A DNA stretch of 64,000 nt, taken from the NCBI RefSeq assembly GCF_004357765.1, contig NZ_SMTE01000011.1, positions 186,001 to 250,000 of the forward strand. The letters are read 5' to 3'. The number at the start of each line of letters is the position of its first letter. The first letter of the stretch is position 1. Of the stretch, positions 1-8,595 are shown one piece after another. The notes below the pieces were generated by a model that saw only the letters and a program-made list of their open reading frames with translations, searched no databases and was not told the origin of the DNA. The stretch is from Pseudomonas putida (GTDB taxonomy: Bacteria > Pseudomonadota > Gammaproteobacteria > Pseudomonadales > Pseudomonadaceae). Both the position numbers and the translations under genes were made by a program.

Positions 1-102
1 TCGGTACTGGCGGCCATCGCCGTGTTCTTCGTCCGTATCCGCCCCAAGGGCGCTCCCTCCCATGACCTCAAGGCTCCGTCGGCCTTGGGCCAGACCCACT
101 GA
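1..102 (+). CDS. C-terminal end of a probable MFS transporter (partial)
   Basis: The window opens inside a reading frame whose last 33 codons end in TGA 20 bp before the glucarate dehydratase start. The visible residues begin with a hydrophobic stretch ([15 protein letters not shown]), which looks like the end of a final membrane helix, followed by a short polar tail. This is what the C-terminus of an MFS sugar-acid permease looks like, and a glucarate/galactarate permease is the usual partner of gudD. The family is inferred from context because almost the whole protein lies outside the window. Confidence 0.5.
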   Translation, partial: SVLAAIAVFFVRIRPKGAPSHDLKAPSALGQTH

Positions 103-121
103 TGACTGCGAGACAACAACC

Positions 122-1477
122 ATGAACATGCACACGACACCCGCGCTCCATACCCAAACGCCCGTGGTCACCGACTTGCGCGTGATTCCGGTGGCTGGCC
201 ACGACAGCATGCTGCTCAACCTCAGTGGCGCCCATGGCCCGTTCTTTACCCGTAACGTCGTAGTGCTGCGCGACAGCGCTGGCAACACCGGCCTGGGCGA
301 AGTGCCGGGTGGCGAGAAGATCCGCCAGACCCTTGAAGACGCTCGCAGCCTGGTGGTCGGCCAGCCCATCGGCCATTACCAGCGTGTGCTCAACGCCATG
401 CGCCAGACCTTTGCCAATCGCGATGCCGCAGGCCGTGGTCTGCAGACCTTCGACCTGCGCATCACCGTGCATGCGGTGACCGCCATCGAGTCGGCCTTGC
501 TCGACTTGCTCGGCCAGCACCTGAATGTGCCCATGGCGGCGTTGCTCGGCGAAGGCCAGCAACGCGATGCGGTGAAGATGCTGGGCTACCTGTTCTACAT
601 CGGTGACCGCCAGCAGACCGACCTGGCCTACCGCAATGAAGCCGATGCCGACGACGACTGGTTCCGCCTGCGTCACGAAAAGGCGCTGACCCCCGAGGCG
701 GTAGTGCGCCTGGCCGAAGCCGCCAAGCAGCGTTATGGCTTCAGCGACTTCAAGCTCAAGGGCGGTGTACTGCGCGGCGAAGAAGAGATGGAAGCGGTGA
801 CCGCGCTGGCCGAACGCTTCCCCGAAGCGCGCATCACCCTCGACCCCAACGGTGCCTGGTCGCTCAAGGAGGCTATCGCCCTGTGCCGCGACAAGCACGA
901 TGTGCTGGCCTATGCCGAGGACCCGTGCGGCGCCGAGAACGGTTACTCGGGCCGTGAGGTGATGGCCGAGTTCCGCCGCGCCACCGGCCTGCCGACGGCC
1001 ACCAACATGATCGCCACCGACTGGCGCCAGATGGGCCACGCCATCCAGTTGCAGTCGGTGGATATTCCGCTGGCCGATCCGCACTTCTGGACCTTGCAAG
1101 GTTCGGTACGGGTGGCGCAGATGTGCAACGACTGGGGCCTGACCTGGGGTTCGCATTCGAACAACCATTTCGACATCTCCCTGGCCATGTTCACTCAGGT
1201 GGCAGCGGCTGCGCCGGGTGAGATCACGGCGATCGACACGCACTGGATCTGGCAGGACGGCCAGCGCCTGACCCGCGAGCCACTGCGAATCGTCGATGGC
1301 CATGTGCGCGTACCGGAGCGCCCGGGATTGGGTGTGGAGATCGATGAAGACCAGTTGGCCAAGGCCCATGAGTGCTACCGCAACATGGGGCTGGGGGCAC
1401 GGGATGACAGCGTGGCGATGCAGTTCCTGATTCCGGGGTGGCAGTTCGATAACAAGCGGCCTTGCCTGGTGCGGTGA
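122..1477 (+). CDS. gudD: Glucarate dehydratase
   Basis: The 451-residue protein belongs to the enolase superfamily, mandelate racemase/glucarate dehydratase branch. It dehydrates D-glucarate (and often L-idarate) to 5-keto-4-deoxy-glucarate in the cytoplasm. The sequence shows the expected order: an N-terminal capping domain, the KLKGG lysine motif, LDPNGAW and the EDP segment for Mg2+ ligands, TNM, and the GSHSNNHFD catalytic-histidine motif. The length matches the family (about 450). An upstream in-frame ATG at 62 overlaps the previous gene and adds an unconserved leader; the ATG at 122 gives the usual N-terminus. It probably forms an operon with the preceding transporter. Confidence 0.93.
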   Translation: MNMHTTPALHTQTPVVTDLRVIPVAGHDSMLLNLSGAHGPFFTRNVVVLRDSAGNTGLGEVPGGEKIRQTLEDARSLVVGQPIGHYQRVLNAMRQTFANRDAAGRGLQTFDLRITVHAVTAIESALLDLLGQHLNVPMAALLGEGQQRDAVKMLGYLFYIGDRQQTDLAYRNEADADDDWFRLRHEKALTPEAVVRLAEAAKQRYGFSDFKLKGGVLRGEEEMEAVTALAERFPEARITLDPNGAWSLKEAIALCRDKHDVLAYAEDPCGAENGYSGREVMAEFRRATGLPTATNMIATDWRQMGHAIQLQSVDIPLADPHFWTLQGSVRVAQMCNDWGLTWGSHSNNHFDISLAMFTQVAAAAPGEITAIDTHWIWQDGQRLTREPLRIVDGHVRVPERPGLGVEIDEDQLAKAHECYRNMGLGARDDSVAMQFLIPGWQFDNKRPCLVR

Positions 1478-1485
1478 GCCATAGG

Positions 1486-1563
1486 GCCTCTTCGCGGGTA
1501 AGCCGGGGCGCCGAACCGCCGCTCCCACAGCCTGTGGGAGCGGGCTTGTCCCGCGAAGGGGCC
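1486..1563. repeat. REP (repetitive extragenic palindrome)
   Basis: The space between gudD and the convergent LysR gene holds an imperfect palindrome with the P. putida REP signature: CCGCTCCCACAG followed by its inverse CTGTGGGAGCGGG, then CTTGTCCCGCGAAG. An incomplete mirrored copy (TTCGCGGGTAAGCC) begins the element. The same unit recurs at about 47819 and 55411 in this window. It sits between convergent genes and may also help to end transcription. Confidence 0.85.
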
Positions 1564-1571
1564 AGCGCCAT

Positions 1572-2459
1572 TTATCCGGCTTCGAAAAACCCCCGCGCCA
1601 TCGCCACGAACGCGCCCAACACCGGGTTCGGGTTATCCCGGCAATACGCCAGAAAGATCTCCGCTTGCTGCTCCATTCCCAGCAACGGCCTGAACACCAC
1701 CTGCTCCAGGCGCAACGCCTGCGCCGAGGCCGGCACCACCGCGCAACCCAAGCCGACATTGACCAACCCCAGCACCGAGTGAGTCTGCCCCAACCGATGC
1801 AGGTATCGCGGCTGCACCTCGTGCCGGGCGAACAGATTGGTGATGCGGTCATGCAGGTAGCGCCCTTCGCCGGCGCTGTACATGATGAACGGCTGCCCAT
1901 CGAAGTCCTCCGGCCTGAGCCGCTCGCGGCTGCTCAACGGATGTCCTGCCGGCAGCGCCGCGACGAACGGCTCGCGGTGGATCGGCACGTACTCGACCCG
2001 CGCGCTGGGTAGTACCTGGCGTACCAGACCGATGTCGATCAGGCTGGCTTCGAGGTCATGCACCTGGGTGCTGGACACGCTTTCGCTGAGCATCAGCTCG
2101 ATATCCGGCAGAGCCTTGCCGGCATGGACCAGCAGACGCGGAATCATGCTGTAGGCGCCCACCGCAGTGAAACCCAGGGTCAATCGACCGGCCTCGCCGT
2201 GGGCGATACGCCGGGCCGAGTGGCTGGCGGTCTCGGCGATGTGCAGGATGCGTCGGGCATCTTCCAGGAAGCTCTGGCCGGCGAGGGTCAGCCGCGCCTG
2301 GCGGTTGTTGCGCTCGAGCAGCAGCACTCCGAGCGAATGTTCCAGCAGTTGGATCTGCCGGCTCAGCGGCGGTTGCGTCATGTGCAGGCGGGTGGCCGCA
2401 CGGCCGAAATGCAGTTCTTCGGCAACGGCGACGAAACAGCGCAGCTGGTGCAACTCCAT
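1572..2459 (-). CDS. LysR-family transcriptional regulator
   Basis: The protein has 295 residues, the normal LysR length. The N-terminus (residues 1-60) is a typical LysR winged helix-turn-helix, with HFGRAATRLHMTQPPLSRQI and then LEHSLGVLLLERNNR. The remainder is the periplasmic-binding-like effector domain. The gene is divergent from the 2-hydroxyacid dehydrogenase, with about 100 bp between the start codons. It therefore most likely controls that gene and the following transporter, and possibly gudD, in response to a sugar acid. The effector is not visible from the sequence. Confidence 0.9.
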   Translation of the reverse strand: MELHQLRCFVAVAEELHFGRAATRLHMTQPPLSRQIQLLEHSLGVLLLERNNRQARLTLAGQSFLEDARRILHIAETASHSARRIAHGEAGRLTLGFTAVGAYSMIPRLLVHAGKALPDIELMLSESVSSTQVHDLEASLIDIGLVRQVLPSARVEYVPIHREPFVAALPAGHPLSSRERLRPEDFDGQPFIMYSAGEGRYLHDRITNLFARHEVQPRYLHRLGQTHSVLGLVNVGLGCAVVPASAQALRLEQVVFRPLLGMEQQAEIFLAYCRDNPNPVLGAFVAMARGFFEAG

Positions 2460-2558
2460 GATTCAAATCCTGAATTATTCGATCCAGTATCTATATTAGA
2501 CCTGTATCAAATGCCGGCCTAGCATCGACCTATGTCTTCGAACTGCCGGATACCCACG

Positions 2559-3500
2559 ATGAACCACAACACCATCGACGTGCTGCTGACCCAGCCCGTG
2601 CCAGAGGCCATCGATGCCCAACTGGTCGCTGCCTATCAGGTGCACAGGCTGTATCAGCAGGCCAACCCGCAACAGCTGCTCGACCAACTCGGTCCGCGCA
2701 TTCGCGGTGTGGTCACCGGTGGCGCCAAGGGGCTGTCCAACGCCCTGATGGACCAGTTGCCGGCCCTGGAAATCATCGCCATCAGCGGCATCGGTACCGA
2801 CGCCGTGGACCTGCGCCATGCGGCCAGCCGCAACATTCATGTCACCACCACGCCGGGTGTGCTCACCGCCGACGTTGCCGACCTGGCCCTGGGCCTGATC
2901 ATCAGCACCCTGCGCCGCCTGGGCGAAGGTGAGCGGTTGGTGCGCGATGGCTTGTGGGGCACGGTCAACCTGCCGTTGGCGCGTAAGGTCAGCGGCATCG
3001 ACCTGGGCATCGTCGGCCTTGGCCAGGTGGGCAAGGCCATCGCCCGGCGCGCCGCCGCCTTCGACATGCGCATCGCCTATCACGGACGTCGCGAGCAGGC
3101 GGATTGCGGTTACCGCTACGCCGCCGACCTGGTCGAACTGGCGCGCTCGGTCGACGTGCTGGTGGTCGCCGCTTCCGCTGATGGTGGTCAGGTTCTGGTG
3201 ACGGCCGATGTGCTCGAAGCGCTCGGGCCGCAGGGATACCTGATCAACGTCGCACGGGGCAAGCTGGTGGATGAACCGGCGCTGGTCGAGGCGCTGCGGG
3301 AAGGTCGTATCGCTGGTGCCGGGCTGGACGTGTTCGTCGACGAGCCCCATGTGCCTGCGGCATTGCTCGACCTCAACCAAGCCAGTCTGCAACCGCACCG
3401 GGGCAGCGCCACGCTGCAGACCCGGCTGGCAATGGGGCAGATGGTGCTCGACAACCTGGCTGCCTGTTTCCGGGGCGAAATACCGCCCAATTGCGCCTAG
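2559..3500 (+). CDS. D-isomer-specific 2-hydroxyacid dehydrogenase (NAD(P)-dependent)
   Basis: This is a 313-residue cytoplasmic oxidoreductase related to glyoxylate/hydroxypyruvate reductases. The nucleotide-binding motif is GIVGLGQVGKA. Catalytic residues appear in order: Arg in INVARGKLVDE, Glu in DVFVDEP and His in LQPHRGSAT. An in-frame ATG at 2532 would add nine residues. I chose 2559 because MNHNTIDVLLTQP begins directly at the first beta strand; neither start has a strong ribosome-binding site. Next to sugar-acid genes it may reduce tartronate semialdehyde, hydroxypyruvate or a keto-aldonate. The substrate is not determined. Confidence 0.85.
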   Translation: MNHNTIDVLLTQPVPEAIDAQLVAAYQVHRLYQQANPQQLLDQLGPRIRGVVTGGAKGLSNALMDQLPALEIIAISGIGTDAVDLRHAASRNIHVTTTPGVLTADVADLALGLIISTLRRLGEGERLVRDGLWGTVNLPLARKVSGIDLGIVGLGQVGKAIARRAAAFDMRIAYHGRREQADCGYRYAADLVELARSVDVLVVAASADGGQVLVTADVLEALGPQGYLINVARGKLVDEPALVEALREGRIAGAGLDVFVDEPHVPAALLDLNQASLQPHRGSATLQTRLAMGQMVLDNLAACFRGEIPPNCA

Positions 3501-3605
3501 CTGCCAACACCGGCTTCTACAGGCCCGTACACACACCACACAGCCCAAAAGCCACACCTTCTCTTCACAAGAACAATCGCTTCCATCGAGAAGCAAGAGG
3601 GTCAC

Positions 3606-4949
3606 ATGAACAGCAAATCCGCCGTCGCCGCACCACAGGCACTGGCTGGGGTCGGTCGCCATCGCTTCCTGATCCTGGCGCTGATCTTCGTCATCACCGT
3701 CATCAACTACGCCGACCGGGCCACCCTGTCGATCACCGGAACCGAAGTGCTCAAGGATCTGGGCATGGACCCGGTCATGCTCGGCATGGTGTTTTCCGCG
3801 TTCGCTTGGGCCTATGCCCTCGGTCAAGTGCCGGGCGGCTGGCTGCTCGATCGCTTCGGTGCCCGTCGGGTCTACGGCGTCAGCCTGATCCTCTGGTCGC
3901 TGTTCACCCTGCTGCAGGGCACCGTGGGCTGGATGGGCCTGGCCGGCGCATCGGCGGCGGTGGCGTTGTTCTCCATGCGCTTTATGCTCGGACTGGTGGA
4001 GTCGCCGGCATTTCCGGCCAACTCGCGGGTGGTCAGCTGCTGGTTCCCCACTCGCGAACGCGGCACGGCATCGGCCTTGTTCAACTCGGCGCAGTACATG
4101 GCGGTGGTGGTGTTCGCCCCGTTGATGGCGTGGATGACCCACACCCTGAGCTGGGAGCAGGTATTCATCTGGATGGGTGTGCTGGGGTTGCTGCTGAGCC
4201 TGGTGTGGTTCCGCCTCTATCATGAACCCCACAGCGCCCCGCGACTCAGCCGCGAAGAGCTCGACTACATGCGTGAGGGTGGCGCACTGGTCGATCTGGA
4301 AAAAGAACGCAAGGCAGCCAAGAGCAAGCCGACCCGCGCCGAAGTGATGCAACTGTTCACCAGTCGCAACCTGTGGGCGGTGTACCTGGGCCAGTACTGC
4401 ATCACCGCGCTGACCTATTTCTTCATCACCTGGTTCCCGATCTACCTGATCAAAGGCCGTGGCATGACTATCATGGAGGCCGGCTGGGTCGCTGCGCTGC
4501 CGGCGATCTGCGGCTTCACCGGCGGCATTCTCGGTGGGTTGCTGTCCGACTGGTTGATCGGTCGTGGCGTGCATCCGTCGAAAGCGCGCAAGACCCCGTT
4601 CGTGATGGGCATGGCACTGTCGACCAGCCTGGTGCTGGCCAACTATGTCGACGGCAACGCCGCCGTGATCGGCTTGATGACTTTGGCGTTCTTCGGCAAG
4701 GGCCTGGCGGCGGTAGGCTGGGCGGTGCTGTCGGACGTGGCGCCGAAGAAGATGGTCGGCCTGTGTGGTGGCGTGTTCAACGGCATCGGCAACATCGCCG
4801 GCATCGTCACCCCGCTGGTGATCGGTTACGTGGTGGCCTCCACCGGCTCATTCCACAACGCACTCTGGTTCGTGGCCGCCCATGGCGTGCTGGGAATCCT
4901 CGCTTACCTGTTGCTGGCCCGACGCTTCGAGCGTACCGGACAGGCGTAG
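3606..4949 (+). CDS. MFS transporter, anion:cation symporter family (sugar-acid uptake)
   Basis: This is a 447-residue membrane protein with about 12 hydrophobic segments. The N-terminal part reads FVITVINYADRATLSITG, and a PGGWLLDRFGARRV motif lies between helices 2 and 3. These are hallmarks of the ACS branch of MFS (GudP, GarP, ExuT, DgoT). It probably imports glucarate, galactarate or a related acid by proton symport. It follows the dehydrogenase after about 105 bp, with a good ribosome-binding site (AAGCAAGAGGG) before the ATG. A strong terminator ends the unit 20 bp after the stop. Confidence 0.88.
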   Translation: MNSKSAVAAPQALAGVGRHRFLILALIFVITVINYADRATLSITGTEVLKDLGMDPVMLGMVFSAFAWAYALGQVPGGWLLDRFGARRVYGVSLILWSLFTLLQGTVGWMGLAGASAAVALFSMRFMLGLVESPAFPANSRVVSCWFPTRERGTASALFNSAQYMAVVVFAPLMAWMTHTLSWEQVFIWMGVLGLLLSLVWFRLYHEPHSAPRLSREELDYMREGGALVDLEKERKAAKSKPTRAEVMQLFTSRNLWAVYLGQYCITALTYFFITWFPIYLIKGRGMTIMEAGWVAALPAICGFTGGILGGLLSDWLIGRGVHPSKARKTPFVMGMALSTSLVLANYVDGNAAVIGLMTLAFFGKGLAAVGWAVLSDVAPKKMVGLCGGVFNGIGNIAGIVTPLVIGYVVASTGSFHNALWFVAAHGVLGILAYLLLARRFERTGQA

Positions 4950-4968
4950 GCAGACGCCTGAGCAACAG

Positions 4969-4995
4969 GGCCCCGGGAGACCGGGGCTTTTTTTT
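4969..4995 (+). terminator. Rho-independent terminator after the MFS gene
   Basis: A perfect 7-bp stem (GCCCCGG / CCGGGGC) closes a GAGA tetraloop and is followed by eight T residues. It lies about 20 bp after the transporter stop codon. Confidence 0.9.
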
Positions 4996-5027
4996 AATGC
5001 CTGCCGTACGTTGTTTGGCGCCTGTGA

Positions 5028-5061
5028 GATCGAGCGCCGCGCGGGCGGCGCTCGATTTCCG
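5028..5061. repeat. Intergenic palindromic repeat (second family)
   Basis: ATCGAGCGCCGC and its exact inverse GCGGCGCTCGAT flank a 4-nt loop. The right arm plus flank (GCGCGGGCGGCGCTCGAT, then one variable base and TCCGC) recurs at 48538-48560, so this is a dispersed genomic repeat distinct from the REP elements. The rest of the 356-bp gap before the permease (4996-5351) holds no gene that I can support and presumably contains the permease promoter. Confidence 0.6.
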
Positions 5062-5351
5062 CACCACCTCCAGACGCCCCGATGACGCATCCAGACATGC
5101 CATTGGCGACATCTGGCGCGATTGGAAATGCGTTGTCGTGATCGCGCACCTGTGGGACGTTCTCGTGTAAATTCCCGGCGCCGTGCGGGGCTTAAATGGT
5201 CCCCGCATTTGCCGGTGCGTTGCTCTGTAAAGCGTGCAGAAGGTCAACAACAGAGCGTGAGCGACGTGTCATTTTTCCCTCATCTTCCAGGAGCAATTTT
5301 CGCCTACGCCTGCCCGTCTTTCCTTGTGTCAGCAAAAAGAGAACAAGATCA

Positions 5352-6743
5352 ATGAACACCGTGGGATCTGATGGCAACCTTGCACAAGGTTTCAAGCCGC
5401 GTCATGTAACGATGCTGTCCATCGCGGGCATCATCGGAGCAGGACTTTTCGTGGGTTCCGGGCACGCCATCGCGGCAGCCGGGCCTGCAACCATAGTTTC
5501 TTATTTCGTGGCCGGAACCCTGGTGGTGCTGGTCATGCGCATGCTCGGCGAAATGGCCGTGGCGCACCCCGACACCGGTTCGTTCTCCACCTATGCCGAC
5601 CAGGCCATCGGCCGTTGGGCCGGTTACACCATCGGCTGGTTGTACTGGTGGTTCTGGGTGTTGGTCATCCCGATCGAAGCACTGGCCGCCGGACACGTGC
5701 TCAACGCCTGGTTCCCTGACATCCCAAGCTGGATCTTCGCTCTGGCTTCGGTGGTGCTGCTGGCCGGTACCAACCTGTTCAGCGTGGCCAAGTACGGCGA
5801 GTTCGAGTTCTGGTTCGCCATTCTGAAGGTCACGGCCATTCTGGGCTTCATCGGTCTGGGCTTCGCCGCGCTGATGGGCTGGTTGCCCAATCGCGAGGTC
5901 AGCGGCCTCAGCAGCCTGATGGCCGAGCACGGCGGCTTCGCGCCCAAGGGCTGGTCGGCGGTGATCGGCGCCTTCATTACCGTGATGTTCAGCTTCATCG
6001 GTACCGAGGCGGTGACCATCGCGGCATCCGAGTCCAGCGACCCGTCGCGCAACATCGCCAAGGCCACGCGCTCGGTGATCTGGCGGATCAGCACCTTCTA
6101 CATCCTGTCGATCTTCGTGATCATCTCGGTGGTGCCGTGGAACGATCCGCAACTGGCGGTGGTGGGCTCTTACCAGCGAGCGCTGGAGATCATGAACATC
6201 CCCAATGCCGCCTTCATGGTCGATCTGGTGGTGCTGGTGGCGGTGACCAGTTGCATGAACTCGTCGATCTACATCGCTTCGCGGATGATGTACTCGCTGG
6301 CCAAGCGTGGCGACGCGCCGGCCATGCTCAACAAGACTTCCAAGGTTGGCGTGCCGCGCGCGGCCGTCTTCGGCAGTACCTTGATCGGCGCCGCCATCGC
6401 CGTGCTGAACTACTTCGCGCCGAAGGGGGTGTTCGAATTCCTCCTGGCCAGCTCAGGCGCCATCGCGCTGCTGGTGTACCTGGTCATCGCCATCTCGCAG
6501 CTGCGCATGCGCCGCCGCCTGGAGCGCGAAAACACCGAACTGAAGTTCCGCATGTGGCTGTTCCCGTACCTGACCTGGGCGGTGATCCTGTTCATCGGTG
6601 GGGCGCTGGCGGTAATGATGTACACGCCCGAGCACCGCGCGGAAGTGAGCTCGACCCTGGGCCTGGCGATCGTAATCTCCTTCCTCGGAATCGTCACCTC
6701 ACGGGGCCATGCGCAGGTGGTGGGTGCGCGTTCGATGGGGTGA
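5352..6743 (+). CDS. gabP: APC-family amino acid permease, GABA permease-like
   Basis: The 463-residue inner-membrane protein has 12 predicted helices. Its N-terminus closely fits GabP-type permeases: KPRHVTMLSIAGIIGAGLFVG is the conserved helix-1 motif, followed by GHAIAAAGPA and VMRMLGEMAV. It should take up 4-aminobutyrate or a similar amino acid by proton symport. The open frame extends 52 codons upstream, but the upstream part is not membrane-protein-like; the ATG at 5352 follows AAAGAGAACAAG and gives the canonical start. It is monocistronic, with terminators on both sides. Pseudomonas has several paralogues, so GABA as the substrate is likely but not certain. Confidence 0.78.
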   Translation: MNTVGSDGNLAQGFKPRHVTMLSIAGIIGAGLFVGSGHAIAAAGPATIVSYFVAGTLVVLVMRMLGEMAVAHPDTGSFSTYADQAIGRWAGYTIGWLYWWFWVLVIPIEALAAGHVLNAWFPDIPSWIFALASVVLLAGTNLFSVAKYGEFEFWFAILKVTAILGFIGLGFAALMGWLPNREVSGLSSLMAEHGGFAPKGWSAVIGAFITVMFSFIGTEAVTIAASESSDPSRNIAKATRSVIWRISTFYILSIFVIISVVPWNDPQLAVVGSYQRALEIMNIPNAAFMVDLVVLVAVTSCMNSSIYIASRMMYSLAKRGDAPAMLNKTSKVGVPRAAVFGSTLIGAAIAVLNYFAPKGVFEFLLASSGAIALLVYLVIAISQLRMRRRLERENTELKFRMWLFPYLTWAVILFIGGALAVMMYTPEHRAEVSSTLGLAIVISFLGIVTSRGHAQVVGARSMG

Positions 6744-6768
6744 ACCCGTTCACCTTGCGATAGAGCGA

Positions 6769-6800
6769 AGGGCACCTGTGGATGGGTGCCCTTTGCTTTT
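6769..6800 (+). terminator. Rho-independent terminator after gabP
   Basis: The stem AGGGCACC / GGGTGCCCT, with a loop of about 7 nt, is followed by TTGCTTTTT, 26 bp after the permease stop. Confidence 0.85.
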
Positions 6801-6829
6801 TGAAATACTTGTTCAAGACTGCCGGCGGG

Positions 6830-6866
6830 GGCCATCCCAAGCCCTTGCGCTGCAGCTTGGATGGCC
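6830..6866 (+). other. Hairpin upstream of the stressosome operon
   Basis: GGCCATCC-C-AAGC pairs with GCTT-G-GATGGCC across a 12-nt loop, giving a stem of about 12 bp with one internal mismatch. There is no U tract, so it is not a typical terminator. It lies about 110 bp before rsbR, in the expected leader or promoter region. A TTGACG hexamer at about 6880 could be a -35 element, but I see no convincing -10. Confidence 0.45.
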
Positions 6867-6975
6867 CATTGCAATTATCTTTTTGACGTCACAACTATTT
6901 TTACCGCCAAATGTCATTCTTTGAGGGTCGGCCGTTTATGGAGCTGCCGGCACACCTGCATAGGAGCGAAGACAA

Positions 6976-7827
6976 ATGGCAGCACTGCAAGACCGTACCG
7001 TTGACAGCATCAAGCACAATCAGTCGCAATTGCTGGCGCAATGGACGGCGGCCCTGGAGGCCAACGGCGCCACTCGCAATATCAAGGAACAAACCGTATT
7101 GCAGGAAACCCGCGATTTCCTGCAACTGTTCGTCGATGCCCTGCAAGTGGGCGGCGAAAGCGATATTGGCTCCGCTGGTTGGGAAGATGTCCGCCGCTTC
7201 CTGGAAAAGCTTTCTGCCAGCCGCGCCCAGTTGGGCCATGACTCGCACCAGACGGCGTACTTCATCTTCGCCCTGAAAGGCCCGCTGTTCAGCTTGCTGC
7301 AGACGCAACTGAGCGATGAGCCAGCCCGTCTTGCCGAGCAACTGTGGGAGATCTCCGGGCTGCTCGACAACTTGGGCATGCACACCATCCGCACCTACCA
7401 GAGGACCCGCGAAGCGGTGATCAAGCGCCAGCAGGAAGAGCTGCTGGAGCTGTCCACGCCGGTGGTCAAGCTGTGGGATGGCGTGCTCGCGCTGCCGCTG
7501 ATCGGTACCCTCGACTCGCAGCGTAGCCAGACCGTGATGGAGTCTTTGCTGCAGCGCATCGTCGATACCGGTTCGGAAATTGCCATCATCGACATCACCG
7601 GCGTGCCGACCGTGGATACCCTGGTCGCCCAGCACCTGCTCAAGACCGTTACCGCGATCCGCTTGATGGGCGCCGACTGCATCATCAGCGGGGTACGTCC
7701 GCAGATCGCGCAGACCATCGTGCACCTTGGCCTGGACCTGGGCAACCTGACCACCAAGGCCAACCTCGCCGATGCCTTGAGGCTGGCGCTGAGCCGCCTG
7801 GGTGTCAGCATGAGCGAACGGGATTGA
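6976..7827 (+). CDS. rsbR: RsbR-type stressosome sensor/scaffold protein
   Basis: The protein has 283 residues. Residues 1-140 form a helical sensor region of the RsbRD N-terminal type, and residues about 160-275 form a STAS domain. The STAS domain keeps both threonines that RsbT phosphorylates in Bacillus RsbR: VDT (T215) and RPQIAQT (T247). In known stressosomes RsbR and RsbS build a large cytoplasmic shell that sequesters RsbT until stress. The start has a clear ribosome-binding site (TAGGAGCG). It is the first gene of a run of six that overlap or nearly touch. The N-terminal signal is unknown. Confidence 0.88.
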   Translation: MAALQDRTVDSIKHNQSQLLAQWTAALEANGATRNIKEQTVLQETRDFLQLFVDALQVGGESDIGSAGWEDVRRFLEKLSASRAQLGHDSHQTAYFIFALKGPLFSLLQTQLSDEPARLAEQLWEISGLLDNLGMHTIRTYQRTREAVIKRQQEELLELSTPVVKLWDGVLALPLIGTLDSQRSQTVMESLLQRIVDTGSEIAIIDITGVPTVDTLVAQHLLKTVTAIRLMGADCIISGVRPQIAQTIVHLGLDLGNLTTKANLADALRLALSRLGVSMSERD

Positions 7828-7831
7828 GCCG

Positions 7832-8194
7832 ATGGAACGCATACCGATTCTTCGCATGGGCGAATTTCTGTTGGTGACCATTCAGGTGGACATGCATGAC
7901 AAGCTCGCCATGCGTCTGCAGGACGACCTCACCGACCGCATCAGCGCGACATCCGCCCGGGGTGTATTGCTCGATATCTCGGCACTGGACATGGTCGACT
8001 CGTTCATCGGCCGGATGATCGCCGATATCGCCAGCCTGTCCCGACTGATGGACGCCCAGGTGATGGTGGTGGGCATGCAGCCGGCCGTGGCCATCACCTT
8101 GGTGGAACTGGGCCTGACCCTGCCTGGGGTGAGCACCGCCCTCGATGTGGAGCGCGGCATGCAGCGGCTCAGCCAGCATGTGAGGCCCCTATGA
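7832..8194 (+). CDS. rsbS: RsbS-type single-domain STAS stressosome scaffold
   Basis: This is a 120-residue stand-alone STAS protein starting 4 bp after rsbR stops. The conserved phospho-serine region reads LDISALDMVDSFIGRM (S57), matching the RsbS site phosphorylated by RsbT. It should co-assemble with RsbR. The ATG of rsbT overlaps its stop codon by 4 bp, which implies translational coupling. Confidence 0.88.
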   Translation: MERIPILRMGEFLLVTIQVDMHDKLAMRLQDDLTDRISATSARGVLLDISALDMVDSFIGRMIADIASLSRLMDAQVMVVGMQPAVAITLVELGLTLPGVSTALDVERGMQRLSQHVRPL

Positions 8195-8595
8195 GTGGCG
8201 AACACAGCGGCAGCCTGCCGGTGCGTATCGAACAGGACGTGGTGCTGGCACGGCAGTTGGCGCGCAAGCTGGCCAGCGACTGCGGCATGCGCCTGGTGGA
8301 CCTGACCAAGCTGGTGACCGCGGTCAGCGAGCTGGCGCGCAACACCGTGGTCTATGGTGGCGGCGGCGACATGGACTGGGAGGTGCTCGATCAAGCCGGA
8401 CGCACTGGACTGCGCCTGGTGTTTCGCGACGAAGGCCCCGGCATCGCCGATACCAAGCTGGCCCTCACCGATGGCTGGACCTCCGGCAACGGCCTGGGGC
8501 TTGGCCTGACCGGCGCCCGGCGCCTGGTGGACGAGTTCGAGCTCGACACCGCCCCAGGCGAGGGCACCCGCGTGACGATCACGCGATGGGCATGA
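8191..8595 (+). CDS. rsbT: RsbT-type switch serine/threonine kinase
   Basis: This is a 134-residue GHKL-fold kinase. It shows the N box (AVSELARNTVVYG), the G1 box (FRDEGPGIAD) and a glycine-rich lid (GNGLGLGLTGARRLVDEF). In known systems RsbT phosphorylates RsbS and RsbR, leaves the shell and activates a downstream partner. Here the partner is probably one of the kinases or the phosphatase encoded next, because no RsbU gene is present. ATGA overlaps join it to rsbS and to the next gene. Confidence 0.88.
   Translation: MSGEHSGSLPVRIEQDVVLARQLARKLASDCGMRLVDLTKLVTAVSELARNTVVYGGGGDMDWEVLDQAGRTGLRLVFRDEGPGIADTKLALTDGWTSGNGLGLGLTGARRLVDEFELDTAPGEGTRVTITRWA

Noticed and set aside
2496-4574. Long minus-strand frame of 692 codons opposite the dehydrogenase and MFS genes
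   Set aside because: It is the antisense shadow of two clear genes in GC-rich DNA; composition is rich in His, Gln, Arg and Asp with no recognisable domain.
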